Below, piece after piece: positions 44,075 to 53,250 of a DNA stretch of 64,000 bases. The stretch is from assembly GCA_965116115.1 (NCBI GenBank), contig OZ220486.1:4402001-4466000 (forward strand), in the 5' to 3' direction. The first letter of the stretch is position 1; each line of letters begins with the position of its first letter. Below the pieces are notes generated by a model. The model saw only the letters and a list, made by a program, of their open reading frames with translations, ran no database searches and was not told the origin of the DNA. Origin of the DNA: JAPOXR01 sp965116115 (GTDB lineage Bacteria > Pseudomonadota > Alphaproteobacteria > Rhodobacterales > Rhodobacteraceae). Position numbers and translations under genes: made by a program.

Positions 44075-44350
44075 TCAAAAGTTGTTGCTGATAAGTATCC
44101 GCAAAATGACGATACCGAAAAACAGTGCCAGCGGGGCAAGATCCAGTGCGCCGGTATCGGGCAGATACCGGCGGATCCGCGAATAGAATGGATCAAGCAG
44201 TCTGTTCAGGCCGTCCCAGACAGCCGCGACAATCGGCTGACGCGTATTCAGCACGCCGAAACCGACCAACCAGCTCATAATGATATGCGCGACAATAATA
44301 TACGTCAGCACATCAAGCAGCAAATGAATGATTTGCACGATCGACTGCAT
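44075..44350 (-). CDS. yggT: YggT-family membrane protein
   Basis: 91 residues with two hydrophobic segments around the family pattern: IHLLLDVLTYIIVAHIIMSW (first), and LDLAPLALFFGIVILRILIS (second), linked by NRLLDPFYSRIRRYLPDTG, where the D-PxxxxxRRxxP turn is conserved in YggT. Function is poorly defined (osmotic stress and division-linked roles have been suggested). Convergent to msrA. Confidence 0.9.
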   Translation of the reverse strand: MQSIVQIIHLLLDVLTYIIVAHIIMSWLVGFGVLNTRQPIVAAVWDGLNRLLDPFYSRIRRYLPDTGALDLAPLALFFGIVILRILISNNF

Positions 44351-44744
44351 CTCTGACTCCGGCTTTGCCTGTCAAGAACAATTAAGCTGACGCGTCCAAA
44401 TCTTCAAGTATCCGGATCAGGATCCGGCGAACTGTGACAATCTTCCTCAGTGGTGAAAAACGCCTTCGCCGCTGAAACAGCCGTGATGCTGGTTTCAAAA
44501 CACCGTGAAGGGCGGCTCATCTGTGATTGCTGACCGGTTACCCGTTATATTGAATCCCTTCACGGCGGCTGGCCGGGCCGAAGCCGGGGTTTGACATAAC
44601 GGCGCGGACATGGTTCGGTCGCCGGCGGGCATGCGCGGAACGGCGCGGGCCGCGGATCCGCGGGGAACGGATATTGATCAGTCTTCCAGATGACATGCCG
44701 CCGGGGCAGGATGCGGGCCGGGCGGCGGCGCTGCGGCGTGTCCG
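44351..44744. other. Intergenic region before the Rpn gene
   Basis: 394 bases with no recognised gene. An open frame spans much of it on the minus strand but overlaps the real gene in antisense. It should contain promoters for yggT and the Rpn-type gene. Confidence 0.45.
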
Positions 44745-45740
44745 GTGCGGTTCAGCCCGCACGGCCCGGGTCGCTCCGGCGTGACCCTGCCGCCCGCCCG
44801 GCATGACGCTCTCTTCCGTCTGCTGGTCTCCGATCCCGCCCGCGCCGGTCATATACTGCGGGAATGTCTTCCGGCGGACGTGCTCGATCTGCTGGACCCT
44901 GATCATCCGCCCGAGCATGTGGAAGGCACGGCTGTCGACGCCGAGGGCCGCAGAACGCAGGCGGACGCGATTTTCCGCATCCGTCTCAAGGGCGGCGGCC
45001 GGGCCTTGGTCTACGCTTTGCTGGAGCATAAGGCGCGCGCCGATCCGCTCGCGCCGCTCCAGCTCCTGCGTTACATGGTCAGGCTCTGGACCAAGGAGAC
45101 GGACGGCGGCGGCTCCGCCGGGCGGCTGCCGCTGATCATTCCGGTGGTTTTCTATCACGGGCGCGAGCCGTGGAGCGCGCCGCTGTCGGTTCAGGAGATG
45201 ATCGATGCTCCGGAGGGGCTGGAACGGCTGGCCCGCTCTTTCGGAAGTTACACGCTGCGGGATCTCGGGCGGACCGCGCCCGAAAAGTTGTCGCTGGACG
45301 TCAGGATCCGTTCGGTTTTTCTCGCCCTCGCGCTGTCGAACCGGGAGAGTTCCGGCGATGACGAGGACGACATGCTCGTCGCGGGCATTGCCGTTGACGA
45401 TTTAGGGCGTTATATTTCCGCTTATGTCGTTGAACAGGTCAGCCTGCCGCCTGAGCGCATCGAAGCCGCGCTCAGGCGGGCGGGAAAGGACCCTTGCGAA
45501 GTGGAGGAAATCATGGGAACCGCCGCGCAGATCTGGAAGGAACAGGGCCGGGAAGAAGGGCTGGCTGAGGGAAAAGCCGAAACGTTTCTGCGGCAGGCGC
45601 GGGTGAAGTTCGGCGGCGTGCCTCCCGCAAGCGCCGAAAAGGTCCGCGCAGCCGCGGCGGGGGAGCTTGACGCATGGCTTGAAGCCCTGATCACGGCGGA
45701 CGATATTGAAGCCGTTTTCGCTGTGCGCCGCGGGCATTGA
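44745..45740 (+). CDS. Rpn-family recombination-promoting nuclease / putative transposase
   Basis: 331 residues from 44745; a GTG at 44781 (giving MTLPPARHDALFRLLV) is an alternative start that fits the family's N-terminus better. PD-(D/E)XK nuclease core: ARHDALFRLLVSDPARAGHI, QADAIFRIRL (the D), ALVYALLEHKARADPLAPLQ (the E-x-K motif), LLRYMVRLW and LPLIIPVVFYHG. The acidic tail (EQGREEGLAEGKAETFLRQA) is the usual C-terminal helix of Rpn/YhgA-like proteins. Rpn proteins cleave DNA and promote RecA-independent recombination. Beside the hipA remnant it suggests an old accessory island. Confidence 0.85.
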   Translation: MRFSPHGPGRSGVTLPPARHDALFRLLVSDPARAGHILRECLPADVLDLLDPDHPPEHVEGTAVDAEGRRTQADAIFRIRLKGGGRALVYALLEHKARADPLAPLQLLRYMVRLWTKETDGGGSAGRLPLIIPVVFYHGREPWSAPLSVQEMIDAPEGLERLARSFGSYTLRDLGRTAPEKLSLDVRIRSVFLALALSNRESSGDDEDDMLVAGIAVDDLGRYISAYVVEQVSLPPERIEAALRRAGKDPCEVEEIMGTAAQIWKEQGREEGLAEGKAETFLRQARVKFGGVPPASAEKVRAAAAGELDAWLEALITADDIEAVFAVRRGH

Positions 45741-45881
45741 CGGGACGATCCCCCTCGGGGCCGACGCTTTTGAACTTTCGGCCAAAACGGCAGGCAGCCG
45801 GCAGGCATTACTGGAAACAGGCCCGCTTGCCCGCGGGCGGGGAACGCCGGCAGCCTCAGAGGCGCGAGGCCGAAATCAGAT

Positions 45882-46329
45882 CATGACGATGAAGGCAAGC
45901 TGTCGATCGCAAAATTCACGTCGGACCGTGATGCCATGCCGATGATGACCGCCTGAAAAACCACGGAATCTTGTGCGCCGGCGACAATATCCAGTTTCTT
46001 TCTCCGGCCTTAGACGTGAATCCCCAGCCTCAGCGACATCGGAGCTTGGAAACCAGCATCAGCCCGCTCAGCGGCCGCGCGGCTTCAACGGAAGCTGCGA
46101 TTGAGGCGGTGCCTTTTTCGACATTCCTGAGGACGATACCCGCGCCCGAACTGCGGAAATGGCCGGGCAAATTACCGACGAATGGCAGGCGCGCTGCGAA
46201 AATGCCGGCATGACATCAGCTGATATCGGGAATTATGCCCCGGCATTTGAAAACGAGGAAATGAAACTCGCGCTGAGCAAGCTTCGCCCCCGGCCCGGCG
46301 CGACCGGGCCCTCACCTGATCATCGCTGA
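45882..46329 (+). pseudogene. HipA-type kinase remnant (C-terminal part)
   Basis: Three fragments in two frames: HDDEGKLSIAKFTSDRDAMP, then a stop; a shifted frame with DDRLKNHGILCAGDNIQFLS and LDVNPQPQRHRSLETSISPL, up to STEAAIEAVPF; and after another shift FFDIPEDDTRARTAEMAGQI with DEWQARCENAGM to ALSKLRPRPG. These are the pieces of type II HipA kinases (K-x-x-x-KFxS, DDHLRNHG catalytic loop, LETSISPL, final helix). About 120-150 residues between the first two, including most of the ATP-binding core, are missing. Inactive. No intact hipB lies beside it. Confidence 0.85.
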
Positions 46330-46457
46330 ATCCGCATTCATTATGAGCCGAGTGTAATAGGGACTGTTTTATTGGCGCGTAAATCGAGATTCGCGTTGAC
46401 AAAGACCGCCGCCGAAGCTTCAGTTGTGCCGTTTCGTATCCATGCCGGAAAGGCGCG

Positions 46458-47771
46458 ATGACCGGATTCAACAGACGCATCTGGGGCTGGATGTTTTTTG
46501 ACTGGGCCAGCCAGCCGTACTTCACGCTTCTTCTGACATTCATTTTCGGCCCGTATTTCATATCCGCCGTGGTCGGCGACGGCGCGCTCGGCCAGCAGTA
46601 CTGGGGATGGATGTTGACCATAGTCGGCGTGTCCACCGCGGCGCTCGCTCCTATTCTGGGTGCTGTGGCCGACGGAACCAGTTCGAGAAAACCCTGGATC
46701 ATCGTCTTTTCGGCGATGACCGCGGCAGGATCATTCGCGCTCTGGTGGGCGACGCCGGGAGGTCCGGTTTACTGGCCTCTGATCGCGTTCGGAATCGGTT
46801 TGCTCGGCGCGGAACTCGCCACGATTTTTGTCAATGCGATGCTGCCCGGCCTCGGAACGGAGCGGGAAGTGGGGGTCATATCCGGCTCCGGGTGGGCTTT
46901 CGGCTATGCCGGAGGCATAATCGCGCTGGCCGTTATGCTGTTCCTGCTGGCCGAAAACGACGCCGGCAGAACACTGCTCGGCAATGCTCCCTCATTCGGA
47001 CTTAATCCGGAAGCGCACGAAGGAACCCGTTCAGCCGGTCCGTTCACCGCGGTTTGGTTCGTGATTTTCATGCTCCCTTTTTATTTCTGGGCGTGCGACC
47101 GGCCGGAAACGACCGCCGGCGCCGCTGCGATCAAGGGCCTGATCGACACGCTCCGGAAACTCCCGGAAGAACGGAGCCTGCTCGCTTTTCTCGCTTCATC
47201 AATGTTCTACCGGGATGCGCTTAACGGATTGTTCGCCTTCGGGGGGATTTACGCCGCGGGGGTTCTGCAATGGTCCGTTGTGGAAATCGGCGTGTTCGGT
47301 GTCGCGAGCCTGATCTGCGGCGCCGCCTGCGCTTGGATGGGCGGATTTGCGGATCGGCAATGGGGGCCGAAAGTCGTCATCACCGCCGCATCTCTCGCTC
47401 TGGTCCTTGTCTGCACGGCAATCTTCACGACCAGCCGCACCATGGTCATATTTATTCCCGTCGGCCCCGGTTCATCGCTCCCGGACACTGTTTTCCTGAT
47501 CTGCGGCGGCGTGATCGGCGGGGCGGGCGCGGTCCTGCAGGCCGCGTCGCGCACCATGGTGGTGCGGCTGGCCAATCCTGAAAGAATGACCGAGGCTTTC
47601 GGCCTTTACGCTTTCGCCGGCAAGGCGACATCGTTCCTGGCGCCGTTCCTGATCGCCCTGTTCACAGGATTGACCGACGACCAACGTCTGGGCATCACTC
47701 CGCTGATCCTGCTGTTTGCCATCGGACTCATCCTGCTGCATTGGGTCAAGCCCGAAAGACGGGTGTCATGA
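46458..47771 (+). CDS. UMF1-family MFS transporter
   Basis: 437 residues, about 12 membrane segments. MTGFNRRIWGWMFFDWASQP with YFTLLLTFIFGPYF is the typical opening of the UMF1 (Atg22-like) family. GAVADGTSSRKPW is the MFS loop 2-3 motif, GGFADRQWGPK another, and the second half carries LNGLFAFGGIYAAGVLQWSV and NPERMTEAFGLYAFAGKATS. Substrate is not known; in bacteria these proteins may export or import small molecules. Its stop overlaps the mepA start (ATGA), suggesting co-translation and possibly a cell-wall fragment role, which is inference. Confidence 0.9.
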   Translation: MTGFNRRIWGWMFFDWASQPYFTLLLTFIFGPYFISAVVGDGALGQQYWGWMLTIVGVSTAALAPILGAVADGTSSRKPWIIVFSAMTAAGSFALWWATPGGPVYWPLIAFGIGLLGAELATIFVNAMLPGLGTEREVGVISGSGWAFGYAGGIIALAVMLFLLAENDAGRTLLGNAPSFGLNPEAHEGTRSAGPFTAVWFVIFMLPFYFWACDRPETTAGAAAIKGLIDTLRKLPEERSLLAFLASSMFYRDALNGLFAFGGIYAAGVLQWSVVEIGVFGVASLICGAACAWMGGFADRQWGPKVVITAASLALVLVCTAIFTTSRTMVIFIPVGPGSSLPDTVFLICGGVIGGAGAVLQAASRTMVVRLANPERMTEAFGLYAFAGKATSFLAPFLIALFTGLTDDQRLGITPLILLFAIGLILLHWVKPERRVS

Positions 47772-48667
47772 TGCGCAATCTGATGTTCAGCGCGGCGCTT
47801 GCCGCAGCCTGCGCCGTATCCGGATCCCGGACGGCCGCCGATGAGCCGAAAGCCAGCCAACTGTTCGGAGCGCTGCCGACTCCTTCGTCACAACCGCCCG
47901 CCGCCGTAGGGAGCTACGCCAAAGGCTGCGCCGCGGGATTGACCGGCCTCCCTGAAACAGGTCCGACCTGGCAGGCGATGAGACTCAGCCGCAACCGAAA
48001 CTGGGGACACCCGGAAATGATTGATTATCTGATCAGCCTGAGCCGTCGGGCGAAGGAATTCGGATGGGCCGGTCTGTATATCGGAGACATTTCCCAACCG
48101 CGCGGCGGCCCGATGACATCGGGCCACCGTTCGCACCAGATCGGTCTGGACGCCGATATCTGGATGCTTCCGCCCGTCCGGCTGGATCTGACCCGCGGGG
48201 AACGCGAAGAGCTGTCATCGGTTTCCGTCCGCACTGAAGATCAGACCGGCATCAGCGGCAATTGGACCGAAACGCATATGAAGATTCTCAAAGCCGCCGC
48301 CGAAGACCCCCGCACCGACCGTGTTTTTGTCGCTGCGGCGGTCAAAATCGAATTGTGCGAAAAGGCGAAGGGCGACCGTTCCTGGCTGCAGCGGATCCGT
48401 CCCATTTACGGCCACAACTACCATTTTCATGTCCGCCTGAAGTGCCCCGCGGATTCTCCTTCCTGCATCGCTCAGACACCGACAGTCGCGGAACTTTCAA
48501 AGGGCGGCGACGGCTGCGATGAAACCCTGACCTGGTGGGTGACCGGCTACCTGGAACAACTCAAGAAACCGCCGCCTCCCGCTCCCGGGCCGAAACGCCG
48601 AGGCGTCCGGGACTATGACATGACTGACCTGCCGGCTGAATGCGCTGCCGTTCTCGCCTCCGACTGA
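47768..48667 (+). CDS. mepA: Penicillin-insensitive murein endopeptidase
   Basis: Periplasmic zinc LAS-type endopeptidase cutting D-Ala-meso-DAP cross-links in peptidoglycan. 299 residues from 47768, with MMRNLMFSAALAAACAVSGS as signal sequence. Zinc motif: SGHRSHQIGLDADIWM (H120 and D127) and GHNYHFHVRLKCP with the third ligand. The start overlaps the MFS stop by four bases. The C-terminal part is proline-rich (LKKPPPPAPGPKRRG). It opens the mepA, dapD, dapE area, matching peptidoglycan metabolism. Confidence 0.93.
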   Translation: MMRNLMFSAALAAACAVSGSRTAADEPKASQLFGALPTPSSQPPAAVGSYAKGCAAGLTGLPETGPTWQAMRLSRNRNWGHPEMIDYLISLSRRAKEFGWAGLYIGDISQPRGGPMTSGHRSHQIGLDADIWMLPPVRLDLTRGEREELSSVSVRTEDQTGISGNWTETHMKILKAAAEDPRTDRVFVAAAVKIELCEKAKGDRSWLQRIRPIYGHNYHFHVRLKCPADSPSCIAQTPTVAELSKGGDGCDETLTWWVTGYLEQLKKPPPPAPGPKRRGVRDYDMTDLPAECAAVLASD

Positions 48668-48754
48668 CTGCGGACGGATCGGATTGCCGCTCCCGCGCCG
48701 GGCTGGTAAAGAGCCGGGCGCAAACTCCGCGGCAAGCCTGCAGAAAGGCCATGC

Positions 48755-49582
48755 ATGTCCGATTCCGACCTCGCGAACGTCATCGAGTCCGCTTGGAAAC
48801 AACGCGATTCAATCACGCCGGATACCGGCGGCTCCATCAGAGATTCAGTCAGCACCGCCCTCGGCGCGCTGGACAGCGGGCGGCTGCGGGTCGCCGAAAG
48901 ACGGGAAGACGGGACTTGGATCGTCAATCAATGGGCCAAAAAGGCGGTCCTTCTGGGTTTCCGCCTCCGCGATATGGAGATGCAGGAAGGCGGACCGCAA
49001 GGCGGCGGCTGGTGGGACAAAGTGGACAGCAAGTTCGCCGGCTGGGGGGCCGGAGACTGGAAAAAAGCTGGATTCAGGGCGGTGCCGAACTGTGTCGTCA
49101 GACGGTCCGCCTATGTCGCCCCGGGAGCCGTCCTGATGCCGTGTTTCGTCAACCTGGGCGCCTATGTCAGCGAAGGCGCCATGATTGACACTTGGGCGAC
49201 TGTCGGATCCTGCGCCCAGATCGGCCGCGGCGTCCACCTGTCGGGAGGGGCGGGAATCGGCGGCGTCCTTGAACCGATGCAGGCCGGACCGACCATCATT
49301 GAGGACAACTGCTTCATCGGCGCCCGGTCGGAAGTCGTCGAAGGCGTGATAGTCCGCGAGGGATCCGTGCTCGGCATGGGCGTGTTCATCGGACAGTCCA
49401 CCAAGATCGTGGACCGGGCCAGCGGCAGAGTCATGCATGGCGAAGTGCCCCCCTATTCCGTCGTGGTCGCGGGATCCATGCCTTCGTCAGGCGGCGTTCA
49501 CTTGAATTGCGCGGTGATCGTGAAGCGGGTTGACGAACGGACCCGCGGCAAGACCGCGATCAACGAACTGCTGCGCGACTGA
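48755..49582 (+). CDS. dapD: Tetrahydrodipicolinate N-succinyltransferase
   Basis: 275 residues, left-handed beta-helix with hexapeptide repeats (RRSAYVAPGAVLMPCFVNLG, GAMIDTWATVGSCAQIGRGV, and the repeats around HLSGGAGIGGVLEPMQAGPT). Succinylates tetrahydrodipicolinate in the lysine and meso-DAP pathway. The C-terminal catalytic region RVMHGEVPPYSVVVAGSMPS is normal. Followed by dapE 26 bases later. Confidence 0.96.
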   Translation: MSDSDLANVIESAWKQRDSITPDTGGSIRDSVSTALGALDSGRLRVAERREDGTWIVNQWAKKAVLLGFRLRDMEMQEGGPQGGGWWDKVDSKFAGWGAGDWKKAGFRAVPNCVVRRSAYVAPGAVLMPCFVNLGAYVSEGAMIDTWATVGSCAQIGRGVHLSGGAGIGGVLEPMQAGPTIIEDNCFIGARSEVVEGVIVREGSVLGMGVFIGQSTKIVDRASGRVMHGEVPPYSVVVAGSMPSSGGVHLNCAVIVKRVDERTRGKTAINELLRD

Positions 49583-49607
49583 CGGCGGCAGATGCGGTTC
49601 CGCCGGC

Positions 49608-50762
49608 ATGGCTGACTTCATCCCCGTGGACCCTGTCGCGCTGACGGCCGGCCTGATACGCTGCCGCTCTGTCACGCCTGAAGAGGGCGGCGCGCTGGCG
49701 ATGCTGGAAAAGCTGCTGGAGTCCGCCGGATTTCACTGCGCGCGCACGGACAGGAACGGGGTGCCGAATCTGTTCGCGAAATTCCAAGGTCCGAAGGACC
49801 GGCCGGCATTCGGCTTCAACGGCCACACCGACGTCGTACCCCCCGGAGATATCTCCGCCTGGAGCCGCGATCCGTTCGGCGGAGACATCGCTGACGGCTG
49901 GGTCTGGGGACGCGGCGCGGCGGACATGAAATCAGGAGTCGCGGCTTTCGTCGCCGCAAGCGCCGATTTCGTGCACAGGTTCCCTGAAGCCGGAACCGTC
50001 GTCATCACCGTGACCGGCGATGAAGAGGGGGACGCGGACGACGGAACCGCAGCCATACTGGACTGGATGCGTGACAACGGCGAAACCATGGACGCCTGCC
50101 TTGTCGGAGAGCCGACTTGCCCGTCCGGGATCGGCGACATGATCAAGATCGGGCGGCGCGGCTCCATGACGGCGAAGTTCAACGCCCACGGACGGCAGGG
50201 GCATTCGGCGTATCCGGAAAAGGCCCGCAATCCCGTCGAGGCCATCGCCTTCCTGGCGCACAGGCTCAACGACTCCAGGCTCGACGACGGTTCGGAGAAT
50301 TTCCCGGCTTCGACGCTGGCAGTGACCAGTATCGACACAGGTAATCCGGCCGGCAACGTGATTCCCGGCCGCTGCCGGGCGACGGTGAATATCCGGTTCA
50401 ATGATCTTCACAACTCCGCAGGCCTCGCCGAACGGCTCCGCAGGGAGGCGGATGCGGCCGGAAATAAATTCGGCGTCTCAATCGACATGGAAAAAAAGGT
50501 GACAGGAGAGTGTTTTTTGACTCCGCCGGGTCCGTTGTCGGATCTCGTCGCCGACGCCGTGGAAACGGAATGCGGCCGCCGCCCGGAGCTTTCGACATCC
50601 GGCGGCACTTCCGACGCCCGGTTCATCAAGAATTTATGCCCGGTGGTGGAATTCGGCCTTGTCGGCGAAACCATCCACCAAACCGACGAACGGGTCCGCG
50701 TTGACGACATCAATCTGCTCAAGGCCGTTTATTTCCGTGTCCTGCAGGGATTCTTCGCCTGA
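49608..50762 (+). CDS. dapE: Succinyl-diaminopimelate desuccinylase
   Basis: Zinc M20-family hydrolase that frees LL-diaminopimelate from its N-succinyl form. 384 residues from the ATG at 49608; the frame is open further upstream inside dapD without support. Metal and catalytic residues are visible: FGFNGHTDVVPPGD (H and D), WGRGAADMKSGVAAF (D), TGDEEGDADDGT (E pair), and the C-terminal STSGGTSDARFIKN. Dimerisation-domain histidine in GRQGHSAYPE. Follows dapD directly. It ends 50762 and may overlap a DUF2064 gene. Confidence 0.95.
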   Translation: MADFIPVDPVALTAGLIRCRSVTPEEGGALAMLEKLLESAGFHCARTDRNGVPNLFAKFQGPKDRPAFGFNGHTDVVPPGDISAWSRDPFGGDIADGWVWGRGAADMKSGVAAFVAASADFVHRFPEAGTVVITVTGDEEGDADDGTAAILDWMRDNGETMDACLVGEPTCPSGIGDMIKIGRRGSMTAKFNAHGRQGHSAYPEKARNPVEAIAFLAHRLNDSRLDDGSENFPASTLAVTSIDTGNPAGNVIPGRCRATVNIRFNDLHNSAGLAERLRREADAAGNKFGVSIDMEKKVTGECFLTPPGPLSDLVADAVETECGRRPELSTSGGTSDARFIKNLCPVVEFGLVGETIHQTDERVRVDDINLLKAVYFRVLQGFFA

Positions 50763-51339
50763 TCCCCCTTGCCAGCGGCGGCTGGCGGTCATGGTCAAGG
50801 AACCCCGTCCCGGAACGGTCAAAGCCCGTCTTGCCGAGGGAATCGGCGCCGTTCCCGCCGCCGCTTGGTACCGGCGCTGCTCCCTGCGCGTGATCCGGCG
50901 GGTCACTGACCCGAGATGGCAGACTTTCCTTGCCGTCACACCGGACATTTCCGCCGACACAGGCGCGTTCTGGCCCTTCCAAGTTCCCCGCATTCCGCAA
51001 GGCGGCGGGGATCTCGGCGACCGGATGGGCCGCATATTCAAGACCCTCCCGCCCGGGCCTGCCGTGATCATCGGCTCCGACATCCCGGATGTGACAGCCG
51101 GCGGAATCCTGCGCGCGTTTCGTCTGCTTGACGGGCACGGCGCCGTTTTCGGCCCCTCGCCGGACGGCGGCTACTGGCTGGTCGGACTTGGCCGTCACCG
51201 GCGGAATTCAGCCGGAATGTTCAAAAATGTCCGCTGGTCCGGCAGGCACGCTCTCGCCGACTCGGTCAAGTCGCTCGGAGGCGTCAGCGTCCGGTTTGCC
51301 GAAACGCTCGCCGATGTCGATACGAGCGGCGACATCTGA
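50737..51339 (+). CDS. DUF2064 / TIGR04282-type glycosyltransferase-like protein
   Basis: About 200 residues from a GTG at 50737, overlapping the dapE end; an in-frame ATG at 50791 (MVKEPRPGTVKARLAE) is the alternative. The nucleotidyltransferase-like opening RRLAVMVKEPRPGTVKARLA matches the family's VFxKxPxPGxVKTRL. PQGGGDLGDRMGRIF, VIIGSDIPDVTAG and GPSPDGGYWLVGL are the other blocks. Members often lie with glycosyltransferases in carotenoid or surface-sugar loci; here there is none. Role unknown; the overlap suggests co-expression with dapE. Confidence 0.8.
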   Translation: MSCRDSSPDPPCQRRLAVMVKEPRPGTVKARLAEGIGAVPAAAWYRRCSLRVIRRVTDPRWQTFLAVTPDISADTGAFWPFQVPRIPQGGGDLGDRMGRIFKTLPPGPAVIIGSDIPDVTAGGILRAFRLLDGHGAVFGPSPDGGYWLVGLGRHRRNSAGMFKNVRWSGRHALADSVKSLGGVSVRFAETLADVDTSGDI

Positions 51340-51345
51340 CCGGCG

Positions 51346-52203
51346 TCAGCCGGCTGTCTTCAGGCTCTCCTCCAGATACAGATCGCGAAGCCGCCGCGCC
51401 ACGGGCCCGGGCTTGCCGCCGCCGATTTCAATACCGTCGATTTCAACCACCGGCATGACGTAATTCGACGCCGAGGTGATGAAAGCTTCCGCCGCGTCCT
51501 GCGCCTCCTTCACCGTGAAGGGCCGCTCTTCGACAGCCATTTGCGCTTCGGCGGCGCAGCGCATGACCGCGGCCCGGGTGATTCCGTGGAGAATGTCCCG
51601 GGAGAGTTGCCGGGTGACGATAGACCCCGACTTGGTGACAATGAACGCGTTGCTTGCCGTTCCTTCCGTCACGAAGCCGTCCTGAACCAGAAAGGCGTCG
51701 TCAGCGCCCGCTTTCAAGGCCGCCGTCTTGGCCATTGACGGATACAGAAGCTGCACGGTCTTGATGTCGCGGCGCCCCCAGCGGAGGTCGTCAGCGGAAA
51801 TGACCCGTATGCCTTCGGCAGGGTCAGATGTCTTGACGCTTTCACGGGTCTGGGTGAACATCAGCGTCGTCGGTTCCGCATCGGGGCCGGGAAATTTGAA
51901 ACTGCGGTCTGCGGCGCCCCGGGAAATCTGGAGATAGACCACCCCCTCGTCGATTTCGTTGATTCTGACCAGTTCGCGCTGGATCCGCAGCATGTCCGGG
52001 CGATCGACGGCGTAAGGCAGTTCCAATTCGCGGAGCGACCGCTCCAGCCGGTCCATATGGCCGTCAAAATCCAGCAGACGACCATTCAGCACGGATGTCA
52101 CTTCGTAGACGGCGTCGGCGAAGAGGAAACCGCGGTCGAACACCGAAATTGCAGCGTCTTCCTCTTTGACGAAATCGCCGTTCAGAAAAACAGTGCGGCT
52201 CAT
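51346..52203 (-). CDS. dat: D-amino acid aminotransferase (fold-type IV)
   Basis: 285 residues from 52203 (MSRTVFLNGDFV); the frame extends upstream without a plausible signal. The fold-type IV pattern has SVFDRGFLFADAVYEVTSVL, the PLP lysine in VQLLYPSMAKTAALKAGADD, the conserved TEGTASNAFIVTKSG loop and TRQLSRDILHGITRAAVMR. It is most like D-alanine aminotransferase, which exchanges amino groups between D-alanine, D-glutamate and oxoacids. It ends the leftward dgcN-dgcA-dat run, 44 bases after dgcA. Branched-chain specificity is possible but less likely given the operon. Confidence 0.85.
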   Translation of the reverse strand: MSRTVFLNGDFVKEEDAAISVFDRGFLFADAVYEVTSVLNGRLLDFDGHMDRLERSLRELELPYAVDRPDMLRIQRELVRINEIDEGVVYLQISRGAADRSFKFPGPDAEPTTLMFTQTRESVKTSDPAEGIRVISADDLRWGRRDIKTVQLLYPSMAKTAALKAGADDAFLVQDGFVTEGTASNAFIVTKSGSIVTRQLSRDILHGITRAAVMRCAAEAQMAVEERPFTVKEAQDAAEAFITSASNYVMPVVEIDGIEIGGGKPGPVARRLRDLYLEESLKTAG

Positions 52204-52247
52204 AAGCTGGCTCCTCTGATCTGCGCCCCGGGCCGGAACGCCCTCAT

Positions 52248-53216
52248 TCATCCCCACAGCTCCCGGCTGGCGGGATAGACTATTCCCCTGTCATAGCAAA
52301 GCGGAACATTCCGGTCTTCCGCGAGCAGCAACGGCCCGTCAAGATCGACAATCTGAGATCCCTGGGCGGCCAGCAGCGCGGGCGCCATCGCCAAGGACGA
52401 ACCGACCATGCTGCCCGTCATGATCCGGTAGCCGAGATCTCCGGCCCGCGCCCTGAGCTGAAGCGCCTCGGTCAGGCCGCCGGTCTTGTCAAGCTTGATG
52501 TTGATCATTGAATAACCCGCGGCCAAGCCAGGCAGCGATGCGGCCCCGTGGCAGCTTTCGTCAGCGCAGACGGGAAGCGGACAGTTTTTCTCTGACAGTT
52601 CCCGGTCGGCCCCGGCCGGCAGCGGCTGTTCGACCATTTCCACGCCGAGCTGTCTGAGATTCTCAGCCAGATGCCTGAATTCACTGTCACTCCAGCCTTC
52701 ATTCGCGTCAACGATCAGCCGCGCGTCCGGGGCGCCGTCACGCACCGCCGCCGCCCGGTCGAGATCTTCCGGACCGCCGCCGAGCTTTATTTTCAGAAGC
52801 GGCCAGTCAGAACGCTCGGCCGCCGCCGCCTTCATCGCCTCCGGCTTGTCCAAGGAAATCGTGCAGGCGGTCGTCAAGGGTTCAGGAGGCGGAAGACCGG
52901 CGATCTCCCAGACAGGCCTGCCGGACTGCTTGGCTTCCAGATCCCACAACGCGCAGTCAACCGCGTTGCGGGCCGCGCCGGGAGGCAGCAGAGACTGGAG
53001 TTCGGTCCGGTCAAACGGCGGCTGAAGCGACTGGATCATTCCGCGCACCGAGTCCGATGTTTCACCGTAGCGGGCATACGGAACGCACTCGCCGAAACCT
53101 GTCACGCCGTCCTGTTCGGCGATTGCCACAAGCACATACGCGACGCTGCGGGAGCCGCGTGAAATCGTGAACGGTTTCTTGAGCGGAAACCGCTGTTGCT
53201 CGACCGACAACTTCAC
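52248..53216 (-). CDS. dgcA: N-acetyl-D-glutamate racemase / dipeptide epimerase (enolase superfamily)
   Basis: 322 residues of the MLE subgroup. The first strand FPLKKPFTISRGSRSVAYVL is typical. Catalytic KxK is in LKIKLGG, metal ligands are the D of IVDANEGW, the E of VEQPLP and the D of CADESCHG, and the second lysine is in INIKLDKTGGL. Members act as L-Ala-D/L-Glu epimerases or, in DgcA, racemise N-acetyl-D-glutamate. The DUF1611 gene immediately upstream (53251-54252) is the partner seen in the DgcN/DgcA D-glutamate pathway. A dipeptide epimerase role is the alternative, since mepA and other wall genes are near. Confidence 0.85.
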   Translation of the reverse strand: MKLSVEQQRFPLKKPFTISRGSRSVAYVLVAIAEQDGVTGFGECVPYARYGETSDSVRGMIQSLQPPFDRTELQSLLPPGAARNAVDCALWDLEAKQSGRPVWEIAGLPPPEPLTTACTISLDKPEAMKAAAAERSDWPLLKIKLGGGPEDLDRAAAVRDGAPDARLIVDANEGWSDSEFRHLAENLRQLGVEMVEQPLPAGADRELSEKNCPLPVCADESCHGAASLPGLAAGYSMINIKLDKTGGLTEALQLRARAGDLGYRIMTGSMVGSSLAMAPALLAAQGSQIVDLDGPLLLAEDRNVPLCYDRGIVYPASRELWG

Positions 53217-53250
53217 GCCGCCGCTCCGGAAACGTCCCGGATCTTGCGGA

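Noticed and set aside
44745..46329. Rpn gene and hipA remnant as one fused gene
   Set aside because: The Rpn frame ends at 45740 with its usual acidic tail, and the HipA fragments are in other frames.
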